From NCBI GenBank assembly GCA_947565985.1, contig CANOID010000018.1, positions 1 to 34,147 of the forward strand: 34,147 nt of DNA, read 5' to 3'. The notes beneath the pieces were generated by a model. The model ran no database searches, had not been told where the DNA came from, and saw nothing but the letters and a program-made list of their open reading frames with translations. Shown one piece after another: positions 26,887-33,729 of this stretch; the stretch's first letter is position 1; every line of letters begins with the position of its first letter. This DNA is from an uncultured Lachnoclostridium sp. Lineage in GTDB: Bacteria > Bacillota > Clostridia > Lachnospirales > Lachnospiraceae. Both the position numbers and the translations under genes were made by a program.

Positions 26887-26921
26887 TTTTGTCACCTCCT
26901 CTCTCTTCTTTCCAATGACAA

Positions 26922-27575
26922 TCAAGCCATTAAATAAGCTATGCTCATAAACTGCTCTATCCTGTCCTTACAATCCCTATATATGTCTTTGTAGTGCATC
27001 TGTACAGCCATGTCAGCCCTGATTGTCTGCAAGATGATGTTTTCCACAAGTGTTAGATTATTTATCTCACTTGCTGTCATATTATCTCTTTTGCCGCCTA
27101 CAACTTTCTTTGCAAGTTTAGTATAGGTCAGATATAGTTTATCAGAGCGTGTGCTACCCTGCTGCCTTGCATAATCTACAAGTAGCTTTATTGTATCTGT
27201 TTCCTTTAGGCGGTTATCCTTGTTACTCTGCCTTGTGTCAAGCCAGAACTGGGTACTGCGTTCTTTTAACATTTCTTCCATTTTGTCAAAAGCTCGTATG
27301 TATTTGATTTTCCAATCTAATGCTTCTTTTCCGTTGAAACCCATAGCCAAAATCGTAAATCCGTCACGATTCATAAAATACATAGAATTTTCTTTTCCAG
27401 AACTATCCTTGTATCTGTCTTTAGAAAACCACTGGGCTAACTTTTTAGCCGAGTCCATTTTAAGTAAATTTTCAATAGATTTAATGACGTTTTTATGCTT
27501 CCTTCCAAACTTTTCTGCCACTTGCAGGCTTGTACATACCGCCTTATTGTTCATAATTTCCACTAATTCATCCAT
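26922..27575 (-). CDS. Rha family phage regulatory protein
   Basis: A 217-residue protein. Residues ~15-100 match the Rha (pRha) domain: VAEKFGRKHKNVIKSIENLL, then YFMNRDGFTILAMGFNGKEALDWKIKYI (quoted in parts). Rha-type proteins are antirepressor-like regulators of lysogenic growth in Gram-positive and enteric phages. The C-terminal half (KLYLTYTKLAKKVVGGKRDNM) is the usual helical companion. ATG 27575 fits AAGGGG spacing better than 27581. It is the second gene of the leftward early operon. Confidence 0.85.
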   Translation of the reverse strand: MDELVEIMNNKAVCTSLQVAEKFGRKHKNVIKSIENLLKMDSAKKLAQWFSKDRYKDSSGKENSMYFMNRDGFTILAMGFNGKEALDWKIKYIRAFDKMEEMLKERSTQFWLDTRQSNKDNRLKETDTIKLLVDYARQQGSTRSDKLYLTYTKLAKKVVGGKRDNMTASEINNLTLVENIILQTIRADMAVQMHYKDIYRDCKDRIEQFMSIAYLMA

Positions 27576-27594
27576 AGGCATTATCCCCTTTCTG

Positions 27595-27608
27595 CCTGCA
27601 TATGCAGG
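27595..27608. promoter_or_regulatory. 14-bp palindrome just before rha
   Basis: CCTGCATATGCAGG is a perfect palindrome in the 42-base space between the 27624 gene and rha, about 15-20 bases before the rha start. Its position, next to the ribosome site, would let a bound protein or an RNA hairpin control Rha synthesis alone. Confidence 0.35.
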
Positions 27609-27623
27609 ACTTGTGCTTGTTGA

Positions 27624-27818
27624 TTATCTCACTTTTGCTTGCATATAAACACTTTCCTGTTTGGAAAGTTGCAAGCCAGCACCTATACCATCTATATAGG
27701 CTGTAATAATTGTTCTTAAAAATGGCCACTCCATTGTTGAAACATCATGTTTCAACTGGCAAAGCTTTTCTGCATCTGCAATTTGTTCTTGTGTAAGTTC
27801 TTTATTTTGTATCAACAT
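27624..27818 (-). CDS. Small early phage protein (first gene of early operon)
   Basis: A 64-residue protein with a helical N-terminus (NKELTQEQIADAEKLCQLK) and EWPFLRTIITAYIDGIGAGL. It starts at ATG 27818 after AGAGGAGG, about 30 bases downstream of the early promoter. Its position as the first gene opposite the repressor would suit a cro-like or antirepressor role, but no helix-turn-helix is visible. Function unknown. Confidence 0.65.
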   Translation of the reverse strand: MLIQNKELTQEQIADAEKLCQLKHDVSTMEWPFLRTIITAYIDGIGAGLQLSKQESVYMQAKVR

Positions 27819-27835
27819 AAGTTTCCTCCTCTTGT

Positions 27836-27907
27836 TTGCTAAATTTATGACTATTATATGTCATTTGTTTAGCTTTGTCAATACGTTTTCTTGCTAAATT
27901 TATGACT
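27836..27907. promoter_or_regulatory. Operators of the lysis-lysogeny switch (three GCTAAANNNATGAC sites)
   Basis: TTGCTAAATTTATGACT occurs twice as an exact 17-bp direct repeat (27836-27852 and 27891-27907). An inverted third copy, GCTAAACAAATGAC, lies between them on the minus strand (27873-27860). Copy one overlaps the early transcript start, the inverted copy lies in the early promoter spacer, and copy three lies between both -35 boxes. This suits binding by the divergently encoded repressor. Confidence 0.75.
27853..27881 (-). promoter_or_regulatory. Early leftward promoter, exact consensus
   Basis: On the minus strand, TTGACA (27881-27876), 17 bases, TATAAT (27858-27853): a perfect main-sigma promoter. 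It drives the 27624 gene, rha and the replication genes. Operator sites overlap its spacer and start region, so the repressor should shut it off. Confidence 0.85.
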
Positions 27908-27912
27908 TTTTG

Positions 27913-27941
27913 TTGACAAAATGACTGCTAACAGCTATAAT
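27913..27941 (+). promoter_or_regulatory. Repressor promoter, exact consensus
   Basis: TTGACA (27913-27918), 17 bases, TATAAT (27936-27941): a perfect main-sigma promoter in front of the repressor gene. The third operator ends five bases upstream, so the repressor may activate or tune its own synthesis. Confidence 0.85.
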
Positions 27942-27966
27942 AATTATCAGAAAGGAGGTTGCAATA

Positions 27967-28554
27967 TTGAAAGAACGAATCAAAAAAATAAGAAAAGCAT
28001 TGGATTTAACACAACAAAAATTTGCTGATAAACTAGGAGTAAAAAGAAATACCATAGCAATGTATGAAATGGGAAAAACATCACCTAGTCAACAAACAAT
28101 TAACTCTATTTGCCGTGAGTTTAATGTAAATAAAGAATGGATTTGTAACGGTACTGGGGAAATGTTCAAAGCAGCACCATCAGATGTTTTAGACCAGTTG
28201 GCATATAAGTACCATCTATCTGAAGCTGATTATGTTATGATTGAAAAATTCGTTCAAATGCGTCCAGAAGTAAGAAGAGGAATATTCGACTACATACGAG
28301 AAGTAAGTGCCGCATTTGCATATACTGACGTAGACCCATATTTTCCAGCATATGGCAAAGAACCGCCACAACCAATGGATGAAATTCTTGCTGTTGATGA
28401 AGAATACTTAGGAACGCCAGATTCTGTAGCGGCTGCTGAGGCTGCATATGAAAAGAGCTTAGGCATTGCGCCAAAGAAAAAGTCTACAACCTTGAACACT
28501 ACCGTAGACATCACCGAAACTAATAACAAAGTTTACAAGATTTCAAACCAGTAA
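27967..28554 (+). CDS. XRE-family CI-like repressor
   Basis: A 195-residue protein. Residues 1-65 are a helix-turn-helix of the XRE/HTH_3 type: IRKALDLTQQKFADKLGVKRNTIAMYEMGKTSP (quoted in parts). The rest is helical and acidic, with no S24 peptidase Ser-Lys pair visible, so the protein probably does not self-cleave like lambda CI; release may depend on Rha-type antirepressor. It starts at TTG 27967 after AAAGGAGG. Gene, promoter and operators together form the lysogeny switch. Confidence 0.9.
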   Translation: MKERIKKIRKALDLTQQKFADKLGVKRNTIAMYEMGKTSPSQQTINSICREFNVNKEWICNGTGEMFKAAPSDVLDQLAYKYHLSEADYVMIEKFVQMRPEVRRGIFDYIREVSAAFAYTDVDPYFPAYGKEPPQPMDEILAVDEEYLGTPDSVAAAEAAYEKSLGIAPKKKSTTLNTTVDITETNNKVYKISNQ

Positions 28555-28555
28555 C

Positions 28556-28585
28556 AAAGCCTAGCATAATTACGCTGGGCTTTTG
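28556..28585 (+). terminator. Terminator of the repressor gene
   Basis: AGCCTAGC (28558-28565) pairs with GCTGGGCT (28574-28581), with one G-U pair, over an eight-base loop, followed by a short T-run. It ends 40 bases before the next gene. Confidence 0.7.
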
Positions 28586-28624
28586 GTTAAAATTAAAGAA
28601 GAAATAACATTAAGGGGGATTATC

Positions 28625-29656
28625 ATGAAAAAGAAATTAACAACTATGCTTCTTGTAGTCGTTTTACTAATAACTTCTCTGCCTGTTTATGCAAATGCAG
28701 AACAATGTACTGAACATCAATGGGGAGAGTGGTTTGAAATAAATGCTCCATCTTGTTTTTTTAATGGAATGGAAGCTAGAGATTGTGAAAAATGTCATGA
28801 GAGAGAACTTAGAAGCATTCCAGCAACTGGTCATCAATGGGGAGAGTGGAAAATAATAGAAGGACCAACTTGTGGGGAAAGTGGATTTAAAAGAAAAGAA
28901 TGTGCTATATGTCATGCAGACGAGCAAGAATCAATACCAGCAACAGGAGAACATCAATGGAATGAGTGGATAGTTGACGAAGAACCAACTTGTGAGGAAT
29001 ATGGCTATAAAATAAAAGAATGCACTATATGTCATGATACAGAAGAGGAAGAAATACCAGCAACCGGAAAACATTCTTGGGGTGACTGGGAAACCACAAA
29101 AGAAGCAACAGCTCTTTCAAAAGGAATACAAAGCTGTTTTTGTTTTAATTGTGATAAAGAAAAGCGAAGAATTACATCTAAGTTAAAAGCGAGAGTTTCC
29201 TTAGAAGAAAAGTCTGCTACTTTAGAGAGCGGTAAAAATCATAAAATTAAAATTAAATCAAAAACATACGGTGATAAGGTTAAGAAATGGACATCCAGTA
29301 ATAAAAAAATTGCGACTGTAGATGCTCATGGTAAGGTAACCGGAAAACAGGTTGGCACTGCTACCATCACACTTAAAATGAAATCTGGTGTTCAGGCAAA
29401 GTGCAAAATTAAAGTGACTAAGCCAAAATACAGCACTAATTCAAGACCTAGTAAATCCCACTCTGGCGGTTCTGGTTCACATTCAGGCGGTAGTGGCAGC
29501 AGCACAAATGCACCAACTTCTGGCTATGTATGGATACCTAATACCGGCAGCAAATATCATAAGGATAGTACCTGTGGTAATATGAAAAATCCTACTAAAG
29601 TTACACTTGAAGAAGCTAAAAGTGCTGGATATGGACCATGTAGTAAATGCTATTAA
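28625..29656 (+). CDS. Secreted repeat protein with Big_2 domain (probable lysogenic cargo)
   Basis: A 343-residue protein with a clear signal peptide (MKKKLTTMLLVVVLLITSLP, cleavage likely after ANA). Four repeats of about 38 residues follow, of the form HQWGEW...PTC...KECxxCH...IPATG (about 30-180). Next is a Big_2-like Ig fold (KWTSSNKKIATVDAHGKVTG), a Ser/Gly linker, and a C-terminal module YVWIPNTGSKYHKDSTCGN with a final PCSKC, a Cys/His-rich pattern seen in Gram-positive exported proteins. No LPxTG anchor. ATG 28625 follows AAGGGGG. Placed between repressor and integrase, where phage cargo often lies; role at the host surface is inferred. Confidence 0.75.
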   Translation: MKKKLTTMLLVVVLLITSLPVYANAEQCTEHQWGEWFEINAPSCFFNGMEARDCEKCHERELRSIPATGHQWGEWKIIEGPTCGESGFKRKECAICHADEQESIPATGEHQWNEWIVDEEPTCEEYGYKIKECTICHDTEEEEIPATGKHSWGDWETTKEATALSKGIQSCFCFNCDKEKRRITSKLKARVSLEEKSATLESGKNHKIKIKSKTYGDKVKKWTSSNKKIATVDAHGKVTGKQVGTATITLKMKSGVQAKCKIKVTKPKYSTNSRPSKSHSGGSGSHSGGSGSSTNAPTSGYVWIPNTGSKYHKDSTCGNMKNPTKVTLEEAKSAGYGPCSKCY

Positions 29657-29677
29657 AACGCAAATAATAATTGCGTT
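29657..29677 (+). other. 7-bp hairpin before the Rpn-like gene
   Basis: AACGCAA (29657-29663) and TTGCGTT (29671-29677) can pair over a seven-base loop just before AAAGGAG. There is no T-run, so it is more likely a translation-coupling or RNA-stability element than a terminator. Confidence 0.35.
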
Positions 29678-29690
29678 AAAGGAGAAAACC

Positions 29691-30557
29691 ATGTCAGAAT
29701 TTTTAATGAAGCCACGCATTGATTTTACATTCAAGGAACTTATGGCAAATGAAAATGTACGTATCGGCTTTTTATCCGCTGTACTTAACATTAAGCCAGA
29801 GGATATCAAAGAAACCACAATTTTAAACACTTATCTTAGAAAAGAGCATGAGGAAGATAAGCAAGGCATTTTAGATGTGCGTATTCTGATGAACAATGAT
29901 ACTGAAATTGACATCGAAATACAGCTTGCAGAATTAAGAGTATGGGCAGACCGTTCATTATTTTATCTTTCTAAGATGTATACAGAGCAAATACATACAG
30001 GAGAAAAGTATAATATCTTTAAGAAATGTGTCAGTATTAGCATTTTAGACTTTAAACTTTTTAAAGATACAGATGAATATTACTCTTGTTTTCACATTAG
30101 AGAAGATAAAAGAAATACTATTCTTACAGACAAGATGGAGTTTCATGTTCTAGAACTTCCAAAACTTCCACAGGAACTAGAAGAAAATAGTGATGACTTA
30201 CTATTGTGGGGAAAGTTCATCAGCTCTGAACGAAAGGGGGAGTTTGAAATGTTGGCAACAAAAAATAAGTATATTGACAGTGCCTACAAACAGCTTCAAG
30301 TGATTAGCCAAGATAAACAAAAACGTTTAGAATACGAAGCAAGAGAAAAAGCCATTAGAGACCATAATCAGATGATGTATGAAGCAGAGGAACGTGGGGA
30401 AGCACGTGGCACTGAAAAGGGCATTGAAATTGGAGAAGCACAAAAAGCTATAAATATTGCTAGAAACCTTATTGAATTAGGTCTATCATCTGATATTATT
30501 TCTAAAGGTACTGGTCTTTCCGTAGAAGAAATTGAAAAAATACGTTTGGAAAACTAA
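29691..30557 (+). CDS. Rpn family PD-(D/E)XK nuclease / transposase-like protein
   Basis: A 288-residue protein. Residues 1-130 match the Rpn/PDDEXK family: KPRIDFTFKELMANENVRIGFLSAVL (in parts), then ILDVRILMNNDTEIDIEIQ, which carries the catalytic Asp and Glu-x-Gln, followed by WADRSLFYLSKMYTEQI. The C-terminus is helical with GIEIGEAQKAINIARNLIELG. Members promote recombination or act as nucleases and are often carried as cargo or phage-defence genes. ATG 29691 fits AAAGGAG; the longer frame would overlap the previous gene. Confidence 0.85.
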   Translation: MSEFLMKPRIDFTFKELMANENVRIGFLSAVLNIKPEDIKETTILNTYLRKEHEEDKQGILDVRILMNNDTEIDIEIQLAELRVWADRSLFYLSKMYTEQIHTGEKYNIFKKCVSISILDFKLFKDTDEYYSCFHIREDKRNTILTDKMEFHVLELPKLPQELEENSDDLLLWGKFISSERKGEFEMLATKNKYIDSAYKQLQVISQDKQKRLEYEAREKAIRDHNQMMYEAEERGEARGTEKGIEIGEAQKAINIARNLIELGLSSDIISKGTGLSVEEIEKIRLEN

Positions 30558-30580
30558 CTATTGATACTAAGCATAATAAT

Positions 30581-30628
30581 ATACAGCCTTTGTGTTTATA
30601 GCATAAGGGCTGTATAAGTATAATTTTT
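30581..30628 (+). terminator. Terminator after the Rpn-like gene
   Basis: ATACAGCC (30581-30588) pairs with GGCTGTAT (30608-30615); further pairs form inward. A run of five T follows at about 30623. It separates the cargo genes from the integrase gene. Confidence 0.65.
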
Positions 30629-30646
30629 AAAGAGAGGATGACAACT

Positions 30647-31840
30647 ATGGCATTAATAAAGTGTATTGAATGTAGCCATGTAGTATCAGATAAAGCAGTA
30701 GCTTGTCCTAATTGTGGATGTCCTGTCAGTTTTACCATGAATGCAGCAACGTCCGAAGCTGAAATTACAAAGCCACAGCCAAAGAAAAGAAAACCTAGAA
30801 AACGTAAAAAATATAAAAAACTGCCTAATGGTTTTGGATGCATTAGACAGCTTTCTGGTAATCGCTCTCGTCCATTTGCAGCATACCCACCTGTAAAAGC
30901 ATTTAATCTTAATGGTTCACCAGTATCGCAGCCTGCTATCGGCTACTACGAAGACTGGTATCAGGCGTTTGACGCATTGCGTTCTTTCAATGCGAACCCA
31001 TATGATATAGCACATGAGAATATCACATTTGAAGAATTATTTGAATTATATTTTAAAGCTAAATATATCAACAACAAAAAGAGACAGTATTCTCAATCTT
31101 CTATAGATTCAACAAAAGCCGCATTTAAGAACTGCAAACCACTTCATCACAAAAAGTTTAAAGACATTCGTAAATATGACCTGCAAAATATAATAGATAA
31201 CTGTACCTTAAAGCACGCAAGTCTTGAACTTATTGTCACGTTATTTAAACAAATGTATAAATTTGCACGAGAGAATGACATTACTGATAAAGATTATTCT
31301 GAATTTGTAAAAATCAATATACCAGATGATGATGAAAGCGGCGAACCATTCACGCAAGAAGAACTGAATACCCTCTGGCAAAATAAAGATGATGAAACAG
31401 TACAGTTTATCCTTATAATGATTTACAGTGGATTCCGCATAAAAGCATTTGAAACAATTGAGATTAATCGGGAAGAAAAGTATTTTAAAGGTGGAGTAAA
31501 AACCAAGGCTGGTAAAAATAGGATTGTACCAATACATAATGCGATATTAGAATATGCTTTTAACTTCTCTCCTAATAAATTTAATGCTCGTGGTTTTAGA
31601 GAAAGAAAATTTTATTCTATATTACAGTCCCTTAACATTGCTATAGCATCATCTGGTAAAAAACATACTCCACATGACTGTCGTCATACATTTTCATGGC
31701 TATGCGACAAATATAATGTAGATGAATTATCCAAACATTTAATAATGGGGCATAGCCTTGGAAAAGATGTAGAAAAATCTGTTTATGGTCACAGAACTAT
31801 TGAAGAACTGCGGACAGAAATAAACAAAATAAAGGTTTAA
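30647..31840 (+). CDS. int: Tyrosine integrase with N-terminal zinc ribbon
   Basis: A 397-residue site-specific recombinase. The first 30 residues form a zinc ribbon (KCIECSHVV, then CPNCGCPV), followed by a basic linker (KKRKPRKRKKYKK), an arm-binding domain, a SAM-like core-binding domain, and a catalytic domain: Arg in YSGFRIKAFE (about 262), Lys in VKTKAGKNR, HDCRHTF (about 342), GHSLG (about 368) and the nucleophile Tyr in SVYGHR (about 380). All key residues are present, so it should be active. ATG 30647 gives better spacing to AGAGAGG than ATG 30638. It integrates the phage next to recX. Confidence 0.92.
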   Translation: MALIKCIECSHVVSDKAVACPNCGCPVSFTMNAATSEAEITKPQPKKRKPRKRKKYKKLPNGFGCIRQLSGNRSRPFAAYPPVKAFNLNGSPVSQPAIGYYEDWYQAFDALRSFNANPYDIAHENITFEELFELYFKAKYINNKKRQYSQSSIDSTKAAFKNCKPLHHKKFKDIRKYDLQNIIDNCTLKHASLELIVTLFKQMYKFARENDITDKDYSEFVKINIPDDDESGEPFTQEELNTLWQNKDDETVQFILIMIYSGFRIKAFETIEINREEKYFKGGVKTKAGKNRIVPIHNAILEYAFNFSPNKFNARGFRERKFYSILQSLNIAIASSGKKHTPHDCRHTFSWLCDKYNVDELSKHLIMGHSLGKDVEKSVYGHRTIEELRTEINKIKV

Positions 31841-32012
31841 AATTTGTTACTAATTGTTACTAACCATACCTGTTTCCAACGATTTTCACCTGATTTTATC
31901 TAACTAAAAAATCTCTGTAAAACCTTATAAAATAAGCATTTAAGGCGTAAATAAGCGTTTTGTAAAAAACATATAAAATTTAATAGTTTATTAAGGCTTT
32001 GTAGAGCAATTC
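31841..32012. other. Right end of the prophage, integrase-recX spacer
   Basis: No gene lies in these 172 bases. The stretch is AT-rich and begins with two tandem TTGTTACTAA copies (31844-31853, 31854-31863), which could be integrase arm sites. The junction to the host lies here or within the end of recX; a palindrome at 32020-32041 is a candidate core. Confidence 0.6.
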
Positions 32013-32462
32013 TTATAACATGATATACTTTCTTATATCATTTGTATTAAACCCTTTTCTGTATAATTTTGCTGCTATCTTTTGCTTTTCTTCGTATGTC
32101 ATTGCTTCTAAACTTTTGTTTTTCAATATTTTTTCTAATTCTTTTGTTAAAGCTACACTGTCTCCATCTTCAATAGATTCAATAGCAAGTGATATATACT
32201 GTTCAGGTATATGTTTGTTGGTTAAATCTTGTCTTAGTCTTTTTATGCTTTTTGACTTATGGTGTACATCTACAAAATGCATTGCATACCGTTCATCATC
32301 AACATAGTGGAAACTTTTGACGTATTCTAATGCCTTGTTCGCAGCTTCTTCTGAAAATCCCACTTTTATAAGCTTATCCATAAGTTCCCATTCTGTACGA
32401 TTGCTGTAATTAAGCAAAGACATCGCCTTTTTTTTAGCACGCAATAATTCTTCGTTATCCAT
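32013..32462 (-). CDS. recX: RecX, regulator of RecA
   Basis: A 149-residue host protein of the RecX family, which binds RecA filaments and limits their activity. Recognisable segments: RAKKKAMSLLNYSNRTEWEL, the YVDDERYAMHFVD motif and the C-terminal IAAKLYRKGFNTNDIRKYI. It is two bases after recA in the same direction, the classic arrangement. The gene looks complete, but its last codons coincide with a palindrome that may be the phage attachment core. Confidence 0.93.
   Translation of the reverse strand: MDNEELLRAKKKAMSLLNYSNRTEWELMDKLIKVGFSEEAANKALEYVKSFHYVDDERYAMHFVDVHHKSKSIKRLRQDLTNKHIPEQYISLAIESIEDGDSVALTKELEKILKNKSLEAMTYEEKQKIAAKLYRKGFNTNDIRKYIML
32020..32041. other. Candidate attachment-site core at the end of recX
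   Basis: ATGATATA (32020-32027), six bases, TATATCAT (32034-32041): exact 8-bp inverted arms around a 6-bp centre, the layout of a tyrosine-recombinase crossover site. It spans the last codons of recX, so the phage could have integrated at the 3' end of recX and restored its end. The matching left copy is outside the window. Confidence 0.35.
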
Positions 32463-32464
32463 AA

Positions 32465-33598
32465 CTATATTGTTGCCTCTTCTGTAGTCATTACAATGTC
32501 TTTATCTATATCATCTGGTATGCTTGGTACTGGCTGCTCTTTAGCTTCTTTCTGTGCAGCGTTGTCTTCGTCTTCTTCAATATCATTTATATGTTTCTCA
32601 CGTACTTTTTGTTCTACTTCTGCCATTACGTCAGGATGTTCTTTTAAATAAATCTTTGCATTTTCTCTGCCTTGACCTATCTTGCTTCCATTATATGAAT
32701 ACCATGCACCGCTTTTATTCACAATATTGTCATTGGCAGCAAGGTCAAGTATATCACCTTCCCTTGATATCCCTTCGCCATAGATAATGTCAACTTCCGC
32801 TTCACGAAATGGTGCTGCAACTTTATTCTTCACAACTTTTATACGGGTGCGGTTTCCAATCACTTCACCATCTTTTTTAATCTGTTCACCACGTCTTATT
32901 TCAAGCCTTATAGATGAGTAGTATTTTAATGCACGTCCCCCAGTAGTTATTTCAGGATTTCCAAACATAATACCGACTTTTTCACGGAGCTGATTTATAA
33001 ATATAACTGTACAACTTGTCTTGCCAATAATAGCTGTAAGTTTTCTAAGTGCCTGTGACATAAGTCTTGCCTGCAATCCTACATGGCTGTCACCCATTTC
33101 GCCCTCTATCTCTGCCTTTGGTACAAGTGCAGCAACAGAGTCAACTATTATAATATCTATAGCTCCTGAACGCACCATAGTTTCTGTAATTTCCAAAGCC
33201 TGTTCACCTGTGTCTGGCTGAGATATGTATAGATTGTCAATATCTACACCAATCCTTTTAGCATATGCAGGGTCAAGGGCGTGTTCCGCATCAATAAAGC
33301 CTGCAATCCCTCCCTGTTTTTGCACCTCTGCTACCATGTGCAGAGCAACTGTTGTCTTTCCTCCTGCTTCGGGACCATAAACTTCTACAACTCTTCCTTT
33401 TGGTATACCGCCAACACCAAGTGCAAGGTCAAGACCTAGGGAACCTGAAGGAAATGTCTCAACATTGAGATGTGAATTATCTCCAAGTTTCATAACTGCA
33501 CCTTTACCAAATGTTTTCTCTATATGTGCGAGTGCAGATTCAAGTGCCTTTTTTTTATTGTCATCGATGTTTGCTATTGTTACTGCTGATTTTGCCAT
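32465..33598 (-). CDS. recA: RecA recombinase
   Basis: A 377-residue recombinase central to DNA repair and the SOS response; it forms filaments on single-stranded DNA, pairs strands and activates LexA cleavage. Seen: Walker [23 protein letters not shown], Walker [23 protein letters not shown] (in parts), loop 2 segment [19 protein letters not shown] and the acidic C-terminus. ATG 33598 is chosen because AAAGGA precedes it by seven bases; ATG 33619 lies inside the LexA box. It probably also contributes to prophage induction. Confidence 0.98.
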   Translation of the reverse strand: MAKSAVTIANIDDNKKKALESALAHIEKTFGKGAVMKLGDNSHLNVETFPSGSLGLDLALGVGGIPKGRVVEVYGPEAGGKTTVALHMVAEVQKQGGIAGFIDAEHALDPAYAKRIGVDIDNLYISQPDTGEQALEITETMVRSGAIDIIIVDSVAALVPKAEIEGEMGDSHVGLQARLMSQALRKLTAIIGKTSCTVIFINQLREKVGIMFGNPEITTGGRALKYYSSIRLEIRRGEQIKKDGEVIGNRTRIKVVKNKVAAPFREAEVDIIYGEGISREGDILDLAANDNIVNKSGAWYSYNGSKIGQGRENAKIYLKEHPDVMAEVEQKVREKHINDIEEDEDNAAQKEAKEQPVPSIPDDIDKDIVMTTEEATI

Positions 33599-33613
33599 AT
33601 TTTCATCCTTTCC

Positions 33614-33625
33614 GAACATAAGTTC
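33614..33625. promoter_or_regulatory. LexA (SOS) box of recA
   Basis: GAACATAAGTTC matches the Gram-positive SOS core GAAC-N4-GTTC exactly, preceded by C. It lies about ten bases after the promoter -10 box and 16 bases before ATG 33598, where LexA would block transcription. Confidence 0.8.
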
Positions 33626-33634
33626 TTTATTAAT

Positions 33635-33663
33635 ATAATAACCTCTTGTGGTTATTATGTCAA
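33635..33663 (-). promoter_or_regulatory. recA promoter with overlapping palindrome
   Basis: On the minus strand TTGACA (33663-33658), 17 bases, TATTAT (33640-33635). A perfect 9-bp inverted repeat, ATAATAACC-N6-GGTTATTAT, runs from the -10 box to the -35 box (33635-33658), so a second regulator could bind here besides LexA. Confidence 0.8.
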
Positions 33664-33729
33664 TATCAAATAAAAGAATATAAAGTATTTATTATATTTA
33701 ATTTATCACTTTTAAATACGTATGTCAAT

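Noticed and set aside
29483-29830. A 115-codon leftward frame across the cargo-Rpn junction
   Set aside because: It is antisense to two well-supported genes and has no ribosome site.
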